The position numbers and the translations under genes were made by a program. From positions 1-19,555 of the forward strand of contig CAZUOY010000032.1 of the NCBI GenBank assembly GCA_964622315.1: 19,555 nucleotides of DNA, written 5' to 3'. Of the stretch, positions 7,298-14,398 are shown piece after piece. The notes under the pieces were generated by a model. It had not been told where the DNA came from. It ran no database searches and saw nothing but the letters and a program-made list of their open reading frames with translations. The stretch is from JAYFNU01 sp964622315 (lineage in GTDB: Bacteria > Bacillota > Clostridia > Oscillospirales > Ruminococcaceae). Each line of letters opens with the position of its first letter. Position 1 is the first letter of the stretch.

Positions 7298-7300
7298 AAA

Positions 7301-7377
7301 TGGTCGGAGTGAGGTGATTCGAACACCCGACCTCTTGGTCCCGAACCAAGCGCTCTACCAAACTGAGCCACACCCCG
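7301..7377 (-). tRNA. tRNA-Pro, anticodon CGG
   Basis: A 77-nt cloverleaf with an encoded CCA end (7301-7303). The acceptor stem is CGGGGTG with CACTCCG (one G-T pair), discriminator A. The anticodon stem CTTGG/CCAAG encloses the loop TTCGGGA, giving anticodon CGG, which reads only CCG. The T loop TTCGAAT is standard. It lies 6 nt after tRNA-Gln in the same transcript. Confidence 0.95.
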
Positions 7378-7383
7378 AAAAAA

Positions 7384-7457
7384 TGGTTGCGGAACTAGGA
7401 TTCGAACCCAGACAAACAGAGTCAGAGTCTGTCGTGCTACCATTACACAATTCCGCA
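7384..7457 (-). tRNA. tRNA-Gln, anticodon CTG
   Basis: A 74-nt cloverleaf including an encoded CCA (7384-7386). The acceptor stem is TGCGGAA/TTCCGCA with discriminator A. The anticodon stem ACAGA/TCTGT encloses the loop CTCTGAC, giving anticodon CUG, which reads CAG. The D arm and the T loop TTCGAAT are regular. It is the first gene of the two-tRNA unit. Confidence 0.94.
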
Positions 7458-7470
7458 ATGCGCAAGTTTT

Positions 7471-7498
7471 ATTATACAGTTTAAGCCGTTTTTGTCAA
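7471..7498 (-). promoter_or_regulatory. Strong sigma-A promoter of the tRNA unit
   Basis: On the minus strand, TTGACA (7493-7498), a 16-nt spacer and perfect TATAAT (7471-7476). Transcription would begin about 6 nt before the mature 5' end of tRNA-Gln. Its consensus quality suits a stable-RNA promoter. Confidence 0.88.
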
Positions 7499-7604
7499 GA
7501 GAGTTTTCAATATAATTAAATCTCCTTTTCCTCGGAATTTTGCAAAAATTATGTAGTCGGTTTTTGTGTATTTTAATGAAATTATTTTAAATAAATAAAT
7601 ACTG

Positions 7605-7633
7605 TTGTAAATATATAAGCAATTTAGTAATAT
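7605..7633 (+). promoter_or_regulatory. Candidate promoter for the ydbC-like/HD-domain gene pair
   Basis: On the plus strand, TTGTAA (7605-7610), a 17-nt spacer and TAATAT (7628-7633), with the ATG about 32 nt further on. The stretch 7500-7665 between the divergent promoters is very AT-rich. I see nothing else in it, so the match has some risk of being fortuitous. Confidence 0.5.
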
Positions 7634-7665
7634 TAAGTTATCTAATTTTAGAAAGAGGAATAATT

Positions 7666-7887
7666 ATGGCTGAGTTTAAATATGAAATAGTCGAGCAAGT
7701 CGGCGTTTTATCCGAAAGCTCTAACGGTTGGAGCCGCGAGCTCAACCTTGTAAGCTGGAACGACCGCGAACCCAAGTACGACATTCGTGATTGGGCGCCC
7801 GGCAACGAAAAGATGGGCAAGGGCATCTCCCTTTCAAAGGAAGAAGCCAAGGCGTTAAAAGAAATTCTCGACACGCTCGAGCTGTAA
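7666..7887 (+). CDS. ydbC: YdbC-like PC4-family ssDNA-binding protein
   Basis: A 73-residue protein of the bacterial YdbC group in the PC4 (transcription coactivator p15) superfamily. These small dimeric proteins bind single-stranded nucleic acid through a curved beta sheet. Visible marks are the WSRELNLVSWN beta segment (22-32), the PKYDIRDWAPG segment (36-46), EKMGKGISLS (48-57), and a C-terminal helix EEAKALKEILDTLEL. Its length matches the family. An AGAGG site sits about 7 nt before the ATG. It is followed after 13 nt by the HD-domain gene with no terminator between, so the two are probably cotranscribed. Its cellular role is unknown; a function in DNA repair or transcription is only inference. 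Confidence 0.8.
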   Translation: MAEFKYEIVEQVGVLSESSNGWSRELNLVSWNDREPKYDIRDWAPGNEKMGKGISLSKEEAKALKEILDTLEL

Positions 7888-7900
7888 AGCTGGTGCACAG

Positions 7901-8470
7901 TTGTCGGAGAATAAAGACAGATTTTTTCAAAGCTATCAACAGTATATAAACCGCGAAGGTAATGTTGAGCTTTTAGATTGGCTCGACAAGCGTACCGATT
8001 TTTTCACTGCGCCCGCAAGCACTAAGTTTCACTGCGCGTTTTCCGAAGGGTTAATTATCCACTCGCTTAACGTCTTTGAGCTTTTAATGAAGCGGTGCGA
8101 AGGCGAAGAAAACACCGAAAGCGTAGCCATTGTTTCCCTGCTTCATGACGTATGTAAGGCGGAATTTTATAAAGAAACGACAAGAAACGTCAAGAATGAC
8201 AACACAGGACAATGGGAAAAGGTTCCTTACTATTCAATCGAAGACAAATTTCCATACGGTCACGGTGAAAAGTCGGTTTTTCTCATTGAAAGGTTTATGC
8301 GCCTAAAGCCCGCGGAAGCGATAGCAATACGCTGGCATATGGGTGGTTTTGATGATAATGCCCGAGTTGGCGGCTTTTCTGTGGCAAACGCTTTTATGAA
8401 GTATCCGCTTGCTGTTAAGCTTCACTTATGCGACCTTGAAGCTACATATCTTCTTGAAAACACTGATTAA
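7901..8470 (+). CDS. HD-domain metal-dependent phosphohydrolase, substrate unknown
   Basis: A 189-residue protein with a conserved HD-superfamily core: His44 and His54 in FHCAFSEGLIIHSLN, the His82-Asp83 doublet in LLHDVCK, His121 (YGHGEKS), His146 (RWHMGG) and Asp178 (HLCDLEA). Such proteins usually hydrolyse nucleotides or phosphoesters using bound metal. There is no signal peptide or membrane segment. The most plausible start is TTG at 7901, 13 nt after the ydbC-like stop, since no ATG or GTG occurs in frame before the conserved core; its ribosome binding site is weak. A strong terminator follows at once. Small Clostridial proteins of this kind are common but not characterised; I do not assign a substrate. 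Confidence 0.78.
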   Translation: MSENKDRFFQSYQQYINREGNVELLDWLDKRTDFFTAPASTKFHCAFSEGLIIHSLNVFELLMKRCEGEENTESVAIVSLLHDVCKAEFYKETTRNVKNDNTGQWEKVPYYSIEDKFPYGHGEKSVFLIERFMRLKPAEAIAIRWHMGGFDDNARVGGFSVANAFMKYPLAVKLHLCDLEATYLLENTD

Positions 8471-8472
8471 TT

Positions 8473-8500
8473 AAGCCCGCACAAAGCGGGCTTTTCTTTT
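8473..8500 (+). terminator. Rho-independent terminator after the HD-domain gene
   Basis: An 8-bp GC-rich stem (AAGCCCGC 8473-8480 with GCGGGCTT 8486-8493), a 5-nt loop, then TTCTTTTTT. It directly follows the stop codon of the plus-strand gene. Confidence 0.9.
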
Positions 8501-8506
8501 TTATTA

Positions 8507-8537
8507 AAGTATCCCGAGACCTCGTCTCGGGATACTT
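8507..8537 (-). terminator. Terminator hairpin at the end of the division cluster
   Basis: A perfect 14-bp stem (8507-8520 with 8524-8537) and a 3-nt loop, immediately after the stop of the DivIVA-like gene. On the minus strand it is followed only by a weak T-run (TTTAATAAAA). It marks the convergent end of the plus-strand pair and the minus-strand cluster. Confidence 0.75.
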
Positions 8538-8539
8538 GT

Positions 8540-10369
8540 TTATTTCTTGTTTTCCTCATTCGGATTTCTGTAAATAGGATTAGCGTTAAAGCCCGAAAAA
8601 ACAGGAGCGTTCGCAGTCTGCTGAGGCTGACCGGGCTGAGCGTGCTGTTGAGGCTGTACGGGATAAACCGGCCTTGTACCCTGCGGCATTCCCTGAACAG
8701 GAGGTCTTTGCGCGCCCTGCTGTGGCGGATAAGAGAAGACCTGACGAGGCGGTTGCGAGGGAGCGTGTTGAGCATAACCGCTAAAGCTATTCTGTTGCGG
8801 CGGTTGATTAAGCGGCTTGTTTGCTGTATGCGTTAAGGGCTGGTTCGGCGCAGCGGGTCTTTGTATCGGGCGCTGAGCGTACTCATGATTGCTCTTAATA
8901 ATGCCTGCGTATTTTTTCTTATATTCCTCAAACAAAGCGTTCGTGGTTGTGTTGAGACTCTCAAGCTCTGAAATCTTTTTCTTTGCGGTAATTTCGTTAT
9001 TCTTTAGCTCGCTTATCTGCGCGTCCTTAATTGTCAGCGACTGGTCCTTATCGTTAATCTGACGGTCACGTATGGCTATTTCCGCTGTTCTTGCGGAAAT
9101 AACGAGGTCTCTTTCCTCGAGCTCGTCAACTAACTTATTGTATTCTTCTATTCTGCTGTTGATTTCGGCGTCCTTTTCTGTAAGCGCCTTTTCGTGCTCG
9201 CAGATTATAGCTGCCAATCTGCCTATTTCGTTCTGCTTCTCATCTATAACGCGGACTAAGGCAGAATTGCGTTGCGCCGTTTCGTCAAGCTTACGAGAAA
9301 GGTCGACACCGTTCTTCATAAGGTTGTCGATTTCCTCGCTCTTTTCGGCTATTACGCTTTTTAACTGAGAAAGCGCACTTTTCGCGTTGTTATAGGTTAC
9401 ATAATCATGCTCGTAGCGCATTTTTATGTCGTTCAGCGCTCCGTTCAGTCGGACAATTTCGTCGTTCTTTCTCGCCGTTAGATTTTGAAGCTCGTCGTTA
9501 TGCTGCTTTTCAAGCTCGGCAAGCTTATCATTAAACATCGCCTTTAAAGCTTCGGCGTCGTTCTGATTCTTCTCCGTTAGCGCATGAATTAGGTTTTCGC
9601 GGTCAGCGCCTATCCTGCCGAGTATCTCGTTTTTCTCCGCCTCATACTTGCTTATAGTTTCGGCGTTTTCGCTGGTAAGTCTTTCGCGTTCATTTTGAAT
9701 CTCGCTGCTATACCAAGCCTCCTGCTCCGCCTTTTCCTTTTCAAAGCGTTCTTGCTCGGCGTTGAGCTTTTCTTCAAGAGAATTCTTTTCCCTTGTAAGC
9801 GATGCAATTGTTTCATCTTTACTCTGCGAAAGCTCGTTCTTTTCACTATTTAGCCGTGCGACCGATTCGTTATATTCCTCGGTCATATTCTCTATGCGGC
9901 GCTTATAATCAGCCTTTACTGCCTTTATCTCCTCATCAAGCGAGCTTATCGTAAGCTCGCACTGACGAAGCATATCCTCGTTCTTGCTGTTTCTATCACT
10001 TACAGTCTTTAATCTTTGAAGCGCAGTGTCCTTTTCCTCGGTTACCGTGGCAAGAGCGCTTTCAAGGTCGCGCACGCGCGCTTTAAACTTGTTCGCTATG
10101 TCAATATGTCCAAGGTTGGCGCTTTTTTCTTCTTTAAACTTTTCTACTATTTCGGTAAGCTTCATCTCGTATGAGGTGAGTCTTGCCGACATATCGTTAT
10201 TTTTTCTTGAAAGATTCTGAATAATCGCCGATTGTTCTTCTTCTCTCTTGTTTGTGTCGTTTATCAGCTCGTCAATAAATGCGTTGACCGCTTCTTTCTT
10301 ATAACCTCTAAAAGACGTTTCGAACATTCCCTGTCTTTGTTCAAACGTACCTTTTGTGTTTTCATTCAT
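8540..10369 (-). CDS. Long DivIVA-like coiled-coil protein with Pro/Gln-rich tail
   Basis: A 609-residue cytoplasmic protein. Residues about 15-38 (FETSFRGYKKEAVNAFIDEL) match the N-terminal lipid-binding segment of DivIVA/GpsB proteins, which sense curved membrane at septa and poles. Residues about 40-480 are almost pure heptad-like, Glu/Lys/Asn-rich sequence without proline, an extended coiled coil. The last 110 residues are rich in Pro and Gln and probably disordered, ending in a charged EENKK. B. subtilis DivIVA has only about 164 residues, so this is much longer. It is the final gene of the ftsZ-udp group, 26 nt after udp. The ATG has GGAGG 11 nt upstream. A role in septum placement or polar scaffolding is inferred from the N-terminus and location. 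Confidence 0.7.
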   Translation of the reverse strand: MNENTKGTFEQRQGMFETSFRGYKKEAVNAFIDELINDTNKREEEQSAIIQNLSRKNNDMSARLTSYEMKLTEIVEKFKEEKSANLGHIDIANKFKARVRDLESALATVTEEKDTALQRLKTVSDRNSKNEDMLRQCELTISSLDEEIKAVKADYKRRIENMTEEYNESVARLNSEKNELSQSKDETIASLTREKNSLEEKLNAEQERFEKEKAEQEAWYSSEIQNERERLTSENAETISKYEAEKNEILGRIGADRENLIHALTEKNQNDAEALKAMFNDKLAELEKQHNDELQNLTARKNDEIVRLNGALNDIKMRYEHDYVTYNNAKSALSQLKSVIAEKSEEIDNLMKNGVDLSRKLDETAQRNSALVRVIDEKQNEIGRLAAIICEHEKALTEKDAEINSRIEEYNKLVDELEERDLVISARTAEIAIRDRQINDKDQSLTIKDAQISELKNNEITAKKKISELESLNTTTNALFEEYKKKYAGIIKSNHEYAQRPIQRPAAPNQPLTHTANKPLNQPPQQNSFSGYAQHAPSQPPRQVFSYPPQQGAQRPPVQGMPQGTRPVYPVQPQQHAQPGQPQQTANAPVFSGFNANPIYRNPNEENKK

Positions 10370-10395
10370 AATAAAAGCGTCCTCCGCATTCTAAT

Positions 10396-11169
10396 TTATT
10401 CGCTCTTCGCAAGTATTCGCATTGCTTCAACCGCAATTTTCGCCGCTATCGAGGTATCGTGATTTGATTCATCTTTGATTCCCGCATTCACTCTTTCTTG
10501 GTTCCACACACAAAGCATTACCGCGCCTGCGCGTACCTTGCGTGCCGAGGCGATTATAAACAGCGCCGCCGATTCCATCTCGGAAACAAGGGCTCCGCCT
10601 CGTTTCCACGCCTCCCACTTATCCGTGAGCTCATAAGAAACGGGCATAGTCTCTGGCGCGTGCTGACCGTAAAAAGAATCCTTGCATTGCCCTACCCCTA
10701 TGTGGCAGCGCCCGCCAAGCTTATCTGCCGCGTTCTTGAGTGCCGCCGTCACGCCAAAATCGGCTACCGCGGGGAACTCAATGGGCAGATACTCCTTCGA
10801 GGTGCCCTCCATACGAATTGCTCCGTTAAGAATTACGACATCGCCCGGAAGAACCTCCTGCTGCATACCGCCGCTTGTTCCAACACGAATAAAGGTGTCC
10901 ACGCCCAATTTAATTAACTCCTCAAGCGCGATAGCGGTAGACGGCCCGCCTATTCCGTGGCTCATAACAACGGTTTTCTTTCCACAAAGCTCGCCGAGCC
11001 AGCTGTTGTACTCTCTGTTACAGCTAAGCGCCCTCGGTTTCTCTAAAAGCTCCGCAATCTTCGGTACCCGCGCGGGGTCACCGCAGATAATCGCGTATCT
11101 TGCGCCTTCAAGTTCTTCCTTGCTAAGCGCTATATGATACATTCTTCCGTTTTCGTCGGTAAGACTCAT
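10396..11169 (-). CDS. udp: Uridine phosphorylase-family nucleoside phosphorylase
   Basis: A 257-residue member of the NP-I (PNP/UDP) phosphorylase family. It splits uridine, or a related nucleoside, with phosphate to uracil and ribose-1-phosphate in pyrimidine salvage. Motifs seen are GDPARV (30-35), SHGIGGPS (70-77), the phosphate-binding RVGTSGGM (95-102) and the ribose-binding SEMESAALF (196-204). Length fits E. coli Udp (about 253). A GAGGAAA site precedes the ATG. It starts 12 nt after the ftsZ stop and is 26 nt from the next gene, so it is transcribed with division genes. That is unusual; see findings. Substrate preference between uridine and other nucleosides is not decidable by eye. 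Confidence 0.85.
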   Translation of the reverse strand: MSLTDENGRMYHIALSKEELEGARYAIICGDPARVPKIAELLEKPRALSCNREYNSWLGELCGKKTVVMSHGIGGPSTAIALEELIKLGVDTFIRVGTSGGMQQEVLPGDVVILNGAIRMEGTSKEYLPIEFPAVADFGVTAALKNAADKLGGRCHIGVGQCKDSFYGQHAPETMPVSYELTDKWEAWKRGGALVSEMESAALFIIASARKVRAGAVMLCVWNQERVNAGIKDESNHDTSIAAKIAVEAMRILAKSE

Positions 11170-11181
11170 ACGGTTTCCTCT

Positions 11182-12330
11182 TTATCTGTTCGGGTTGTTT
11201 GGATTGTTGTCGAGTATTCTCATTATTTCCGTGTAATCGTCTTTGCTGAGCGGCGCTCCGCTTCCGGGCTGGCTGTTCGCAGGCGCGGACGGCGTTCCGT
11301 AATCAACAAAAGGGTTGTTGGAAAAAGGGTCGTTCGCGGGGTCGAAGACATACTGGCTCTTTGCGCCGCCCTTACTGTCGAAGCCCGTGGCGATAACGGT
11401 TACAATCATCTCGTCTTGGAGTTCGTCGTTGAACGCAGTACCCCAGATAATGTTTGCGTTGGGGTCTGCCGCAGAGGAAATCATCTGCGCTGCGTTTTCA
11501 ACAGACTCAAGGTCAATATCGTTATTTGCGGTGAAGTTTATGATAACTCCGCGTGCGCCGTTAATAGTTGTTTCAAGAAGCGGGCTTGAGATAGCGAGCG
11601 TAGCCGCCTGCTGTGCCTTGTCTTTACCTGAGGCGCGTCCCATGCCCATATGAGCATAGCCCATATCTCTCATTACAGAGCAAACATCGGCGAAATCAAG
11701 GTTGATAAAGCCGGGCACGTTAATAAGCTCAGAAATACTCTGTACGCCCTGTAAAAGCACATTATCAGCCGCTTCAAAGGCGTTTGCGAGGGTAATTCTC
11801 TCCTCGCTAATAAGCTTTAGCCTTTCGTTCGGTATAACGACGATAGAATCAACATTTTTCTTTAATTCGTCAATACCCTCCTCGGCTATCTTCATCTTGT
11901 TCTTTCCCTCAAAATTGAAGGGCTTTGTAACAATACCGACTGTAAGTATACCCATTTCCTTGGCAATGGACGCGACTATCGGTGCGGCGCCCGTGCCTGT
12001 TCCGCCGCCCATACCCGCGGTAATAAACACCATATCGGTGCCCTTTAGCGCGGCTACTATCTCGTCGTGGCTTTCCTCAGCCGCCTTGCGACCGATTTCA
12101 GGCTTGCCGCCCGCACCCTGTCCTCTTGTCAGCTTAGTGCCTAACTGTAGCTTGAGACTGGCTTTGCTGAAGCGCAAAATATGGCTGTCGGTATTCATCG
12201 CGATAAATTCCACGCCTTGAATACCCGTTTGAACCATCCTATTTACGGCGTTTCCGCCGCCGCCGCCGACACCGACAACTTTTATGGCAGTCCCGTAAGG
12301 GATATCATCAATTAATGCAAAATTAGGCAC
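11182..12330 (-). CDS. ftsZ: Cell division protein FtsZ
   Basis: A 382-residue tubulin-like GTPase that polymerises into the Z ring at mid-cell. The nucleotide-binding glycine-rich loop GVGGGGGNAVNRM (20-32), the tubulin signature GGGTGTG (108-114) and the T7 catalytic loop NLDFAD (210-215) are intact. The globular domain ends near 320 and is followed by a short Pro/Ser/Asn linker. The C-terminal peptide (about 363-376) reads DDYTEIMRILDNN, not the usual (D/E)IPxFLRxR form. The start is GTG at 12330, supported by GAGGAGGA 6 nt upstream. No ftsA precedes it. It is the first of three genes likely served in part by a promoter in the AT-rich gap to ftsQ. Confidence 0.97.
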   Translation of the reverse strand: MPNFALIDDIPYGTAIKVVGVGGGGGNAVNRMVQTGIQGVEFIAMNTDSHILRFSKASLKLQLGTKLTRGQGAGGKPEIGRKAAEESHDEIVAALKGTDMVFITAGMGGGTGTGAAPIVASIAKEMGILTVGIVTKPFNFEGKNKMKIAEEGIDELKKNVDSIVVIPNERLKLISEERITLANAFEAADNVLLQGVQSISELINVPGFINLDFADVCSVMRDMGYAHMGMGRASGKDKAQQAATLAISSPLLETTINGARGVIINFTANNDIDLESVENAAQMISSAADPNANIIWGTAFNDELQDEMIVTVIATGFDSKGGAKSQYVFDPANDPFSNNPFVDYGTPSAPANSQPGSGAPLSKDDYTEIMRILDNNPNNPNR

Positions 12331-12415
12331 GAACAGTCCTCCTCAAATATAATAAATATATTTATATTAAATGTAACACAGATTTTATCATTTTTCAACG
12401 ATAAATAATGTTGTT
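12331..12415 (-). promoter_or_regulatory. AT-rich ftsQ-ftsZ intergenic region, candidate ftsZ promoter
   Basis: This 85-nt gap is the largest in the cluster and almost entirely A/T. On the minus strand, TTGAAA (about 12381-12386) with TACATT 17 nt on is one candidate promoter; TTACAT with TATTAT nearer the gene is another. It also contains the perfect palindrome ATAAATATATTTAT. The GAGGAGGA ribosome binding site lies at its downstream end. A dedicated ftsZ promoter here is inference. Confidence 0.4.
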
Positions 12416-13255
12416 TTATTTGTTTTCTTCTGCGGTCTCACTCTTTGCTTCAATTACAGCCGGAACGCCGTACCCCTCAGGCAGTGTCAGCGAACCTACA
12501 TTATATGTGGCTTTACCGGGAACGGATAGGTCAATATAGCCCGATTCCGTTTCGGATATATTTTCCGTTACTATTTGATTAAGCATTTTAATTTTATAAT
12601 CTATCTGATTTGCTGTGCCTATCATAACAAAGAACCTGTTGTCGTAAACAATAGATAAATTAAGCTTGTCCGCGACGTTTACTGCCGAAAGCTTATCCAA
12701 CATATCATACTCGTTTGCCGCGTTAATCACATATTCAAGATAGGTTGTTCCGTTTTCTCCCGCCGAATCAAGCTTCGCGCCAGTTTTTCCGTTAGTTGGG
12801 TTAAGACCATAAATCTCAGTAAAGCCCTTTTGGTTCGAGGTCGCTATCTCCACAATTTTTAAGTTAGGCGAAAGAACGAGATATGTTCCGTCATTTAAGG
12901 GAAGCGATAAAAAATCATAAGCTTCCGTGCATTCCAGTGTTATTTTTCCCGAAAGATTTCTTTTGACCTTAACAGACTCAATGTACGCAAACTCCTCGCA
13001 GATTTTTCGTTGAACCGAGGCTGAGGAGAAAGCAAAAAGATTATCGCCGAGTTTTAATTCAGAGGCATTTAGAATGCCCTCGTCATAATAGGTCGTGACA
13101 TTCCCCGTGACTTCAAGCTCGGTAATCGGGAAAAAGACCGTAAGAGAAAGCACAATACAGGTAATAACGCCGAGAATAATCAGCACCGAAAGAAGTGCGC
13201 GTCCTCTGCGCTTACTATTGTTTTTACGTTTCGTCACAGACGCTGTTTTTCCCAT
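12416..13255 (-). CDS. ftsQ: Cell division protein FtsQ/DivIB
   Basis: A 279-residue bitopic division protein. A basic cytoplasmic N-terminus (TKRKNNSKRRGR) leads into one transmembrane helix (about 20-42). An extracytoplasmic POTRA domain follows, beginning FFPITELEVTGNVTTYYDEGI (split around residue 43), then the FtsQ/DivIB beta domain with YIDLSVPGKATYNVG near the end. With FtsL/DivIC it regulates septal glycan synthesis. I place the start at ATG 13253-13255, which has AAGGCGG 4 nt upstream and lies 10 nt after the murG stop. An in-frame TTG at 13285, inside murG, would add 10 residues but has no clear ribosome binding site. Position between murG and ftsZ supports the call. Confidence 0.9.
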   Translation of the reverse strand: MGKTASVTKRKNNSKRRGRALLSVLIILGVITCIVLSLTVFFPITELEVTGNVTTYYDEGILNASELKLGDNLFAFSSASVQRKICEEFAYIESVKVKRNLSGKITLECTEAYDFLSLPLNDGTYLVLSPNLKIVEIATSNQKGFTEIYGLNPTNGKTGAKLDSAGENGTTYLEYVINAANEYDMLDKLSAVNVADKLNLSIVYDNRFFVMIGTANQIDYKIKMLNQIVTENISETESGYIDLSVPGKATYNVGSLTLPEGYGVPAVIEAKSETAEENK

Positions 13256-13265
13256 TCTGCCGCCT

Positions 13266-14390
13266 TCAATTCGCTGTAATGCCAATGAGCTTTACAACGT
13301 TGTCGTAGATTCTTTTTGCCGTGTTGGGTATAGCAAGAGAACGCGCGTTTACCCCCATAAGCTTTAGTCGCTGTCTGTCCTTTTCAAGCTCAAATATTTC
13401 GTTGGCAACCTTGTCGGTATCTATGTTTTTCTCCTCGTATACCAAAGCAGCGCCCGCGTTTACAAGTGTCAGCGCATTGAAGTACTGGTGATTCTCAGTG
13501 ACATTCGGCGAAGGAATTAGAACCGACGCTCTGCCCGCGGCGGCAATTTCACTGACCGTAATAGCGCCGGAGCGGGAAATGATAATGTCAGCCGCCGCAT
13601 AACACTCGGGCATATCGGCGATAAACTCCTCTACGCGGATATTGGCGCTGTTCTTAACTCCATATTCCTCAAGAAGCTTCGGAAATGACTCGGTTGCATA
13701 CTGTCCCATGGCATGAATATGATAAACATCCTTGTTGTCTTTATTAAGACGCATAAGCTTTGCGCTTATTTCATTGATTGTGCGAGCACCGAGCGAACCT
13801 CCGAAGGAGAGAATACATACCCTGTCGCCTATTCCCCACTTTTTTCTTACGCTTCCTCTGTCGGCGGTAAAGAATTCTGCCCTAACCGGGTTTCCAGCCA
13901 CAACGCTTTTTTCGGGATATCCGATACGCTTGGCGGCTTCTTCATTTGCAACAAAAATCTTGTCAACGCGCTTTGAAAGGAGCTTTGTTGTGACTCCCGG
14001 AAAGGAGTTTTGCTCTTGAATGACGGTTTTAATCTTCATCTTAGCCGCCTTCTGAACAACAGGCCCACTCACATAACCGCCGCAGCCGATAACAATATCA
14101 GGCTTAAATTCCTTGAAAAAACGTCCGCACTTCATCTGCCCGAGTATAGCGCAGCGCACGGCGTTTACATTCTGTGCTATCGCCTCAAAGGAAAGCTCCC
14201 GCATAAAGCCGTGCGTCTCCAAAGGCATAAGCTTATAGCCCGCTTGCTCCACGAGCTTCTTTTCCATTCCGTCCTCTCGGCCGATAAAGACTATCTCTGA
14301 GCCGGGAGAGTTAAGTAGTATTTCGTTTGCAATGGCGAGAGCGGGGTTAATGTGACCCGCCGTTCCGCCTGCGGCAATTACAGCTTTCAT
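13266..14390 (-). CDS. murG: MurG: UDP-GlcNAc:lipid I N-acetylglucosaminyltransferase
   Basis: A 374-residue GT-B (family GT28) enzyme at the inner face of the membrane. It adds GlcNAc to lipid I to make lipid II and releases UDP. Signatures are GGTAGHINPA (8-17), GGYVSGP (104-110), QEQNSFPG (125-132), FGGSLGA (196-202) and the donor-site SRSGAITVSEIAAAGR (272-287). ENHQ (299-302) stands where many homologues have DHQ or DNHQ. The length is normal. The ATG has AGGAGA upstream and lies 8 nt after the ftsW stop. Confidence 0.97.
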   Translation of the reverse strand: MKAVIAAGGTAGHINPALAIANEILLNSPGSEIVFIGREDGMEKKLVEQAGYKLMPLETHGFMRELSFEAIAQNVNAVRCAILGQMKCGRFFKEFKPDIVIGCGGYVSGPVVQKAAKMKIKTVIQEQNSFPGVTTKLLSKRVDKIFVANEEAAKRIGYPEKSVVAGNPVRAEFFTADRGSVRKKWGIGDRVCILSFGGSLGARTINEISAKLMRLNKDNKDVYHIHAMGQYATESFPKLLEEYGVKNSANIRVEEFIADMPECYAAADIIISRSGAITVSEIAAAGRASVLIPSPNVTENHQYFNALTLVNAGAALVYEEKNIDTDKVANEIFELEKDRQRLKLMGVNARSLAIPNTAKRIYDNVVKLIGITAN

Positions 14391-14398
14391 CTTATCTC

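Noticed and set aside
7278..7484. Plus-strand reading frame across the tRNA region (68 codons)
   Set aside because: It is a translation of the antisense of two clear tRNA genes; there is no ribosome binding site.
9072..9368. Ser-rich frame opposite the DivIVA-like gene
   Set aside because: It is a shadow of the Glu/Lys-rich coiled-coil codons on the minus strand, with low-complexity composition and no start signal.
11702..12220. 172-codon plus-strand frame opposite ftsZ
   Set aside because: It lies wholly within the well-conserved ftsZ gene in the opposite strand and has Ser/Pro/Ile-rich shadow composition.
13256..13285. TTG start of ftsQ inside murG
   Set aside because: The ATG at 13255 has AAGGCGG at good distance, while the TTG has no clear ribosome binding site.
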